DNA from: JBBRFH01 sp038224615
GTDB taxonomy: Bacteria > Planctomycetota > Phycisphaerae > Tepidisphaerales > Tepidisphaeraceae
Assembly: GCA_038224615.1 (NCBI GenBank)
Contig: JBBRFH010000185.1
Span: forward strand, 1 to 7,020
Direction of reading: 5' to 3'
DNA length: 7,020 nt
Shown: positions 6,978 through 7,020 of the stretch, in pieces
How the letters are laid out: the number at the start of each line of letters is the position of its first letter
Position numbering within the stretch: the first letter of the stretch is position 1
Translations under genes and position numbers: made by a program
Notes under the pieces: generated by a model
Database searches by the model: none
The model's input: the letters and a program-made list of their open reading frames with translations, nothing else
What the model was told of the DNA's origin: nothing

Positions 6978-7009
6978 CATCGGCTCGAAACGCCGACGCG
7001 GCGCCGATG
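6978..7009 (+). terminator. Possible hairpin after the cytochrome-like gene
   Basis: CATCGGC (6978-6984) pairs with GCCGATG (7003-7009), and within it CGCCG (6991-6995) can instead pair with CGGCG (6999-7003). It begins two bases after the stop codon. No T-run is visible, and the window ends 11 bases later, so a terminator role is only suggested. Confidence 0.3.
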
Positions 7010-7020
7010 GCGGGGACGGT

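Overview
The window looks like chromosomal DNA from a GC-rich planctomycete, most likely of the class Phycisphaerae (Tepidisphaerales-like). This rests on pattern recognition, not a search. The clues are a FliD of the planctomycete style, exported proteins carrying TTQP-type low-complexity linkers, a lone CX4CHGG haem-type motif of the kind common in planctomycete exported proteins, weak or absent Shine-Dalgarno sites on some genes, and a nested GGGCG(TCT)CGCCC palindrome that recurs between planctomycete genes.

Layout: (1) 1-632, minus strand: the start of the flagellar cap gene fliD, running off the left edge, preceded by an unrecognised small gene; a sigma-28-like -10 element lies just upstream. 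(2) 718-2191, plus strand: glnA, a type I glutamine synthetase with all catalytic residues and the adenylylation tyrosine, behind a plausible sigma-70-type promoter. (3) 2210-2272: a large hairpin between convergent genes. (4) 2303-4979, minus strand: an apparent two-gene operon. The first gene encodes a cytosolic protein with TPR-like repeats fused to a classic-clade AAA+ ATPase. The second encodes six TPR repeats followed by a multi-pass membrane domain. (5) 5078-5539, plus strand, divergent from the AAA gene: a small exported protein predicted to be an OB-fold. (6) 5657-6976, plus strand: an exported protein combining a small beta domain, a TPR-like segment and a C-terminal cytochrome-like domain with a single CX4CH motif.

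The genes belong to several processes: motility, nitrogen assimilation, an uncharacterised AAA+/TPR membrane module, and periplasmic proteins. The AAA+/TPR-membrane pair is the best candidate for an undescribed system: a soluble ATP-driven remodeler or unfoldase next to a membrane protein that could serve as its docking platform or client. The window is otherwise gene-dense; no tRNA, rRNA, CRISPR array, insertion sequence or phage gene was seen, and no gene-free stretch exceeds 300 bases.
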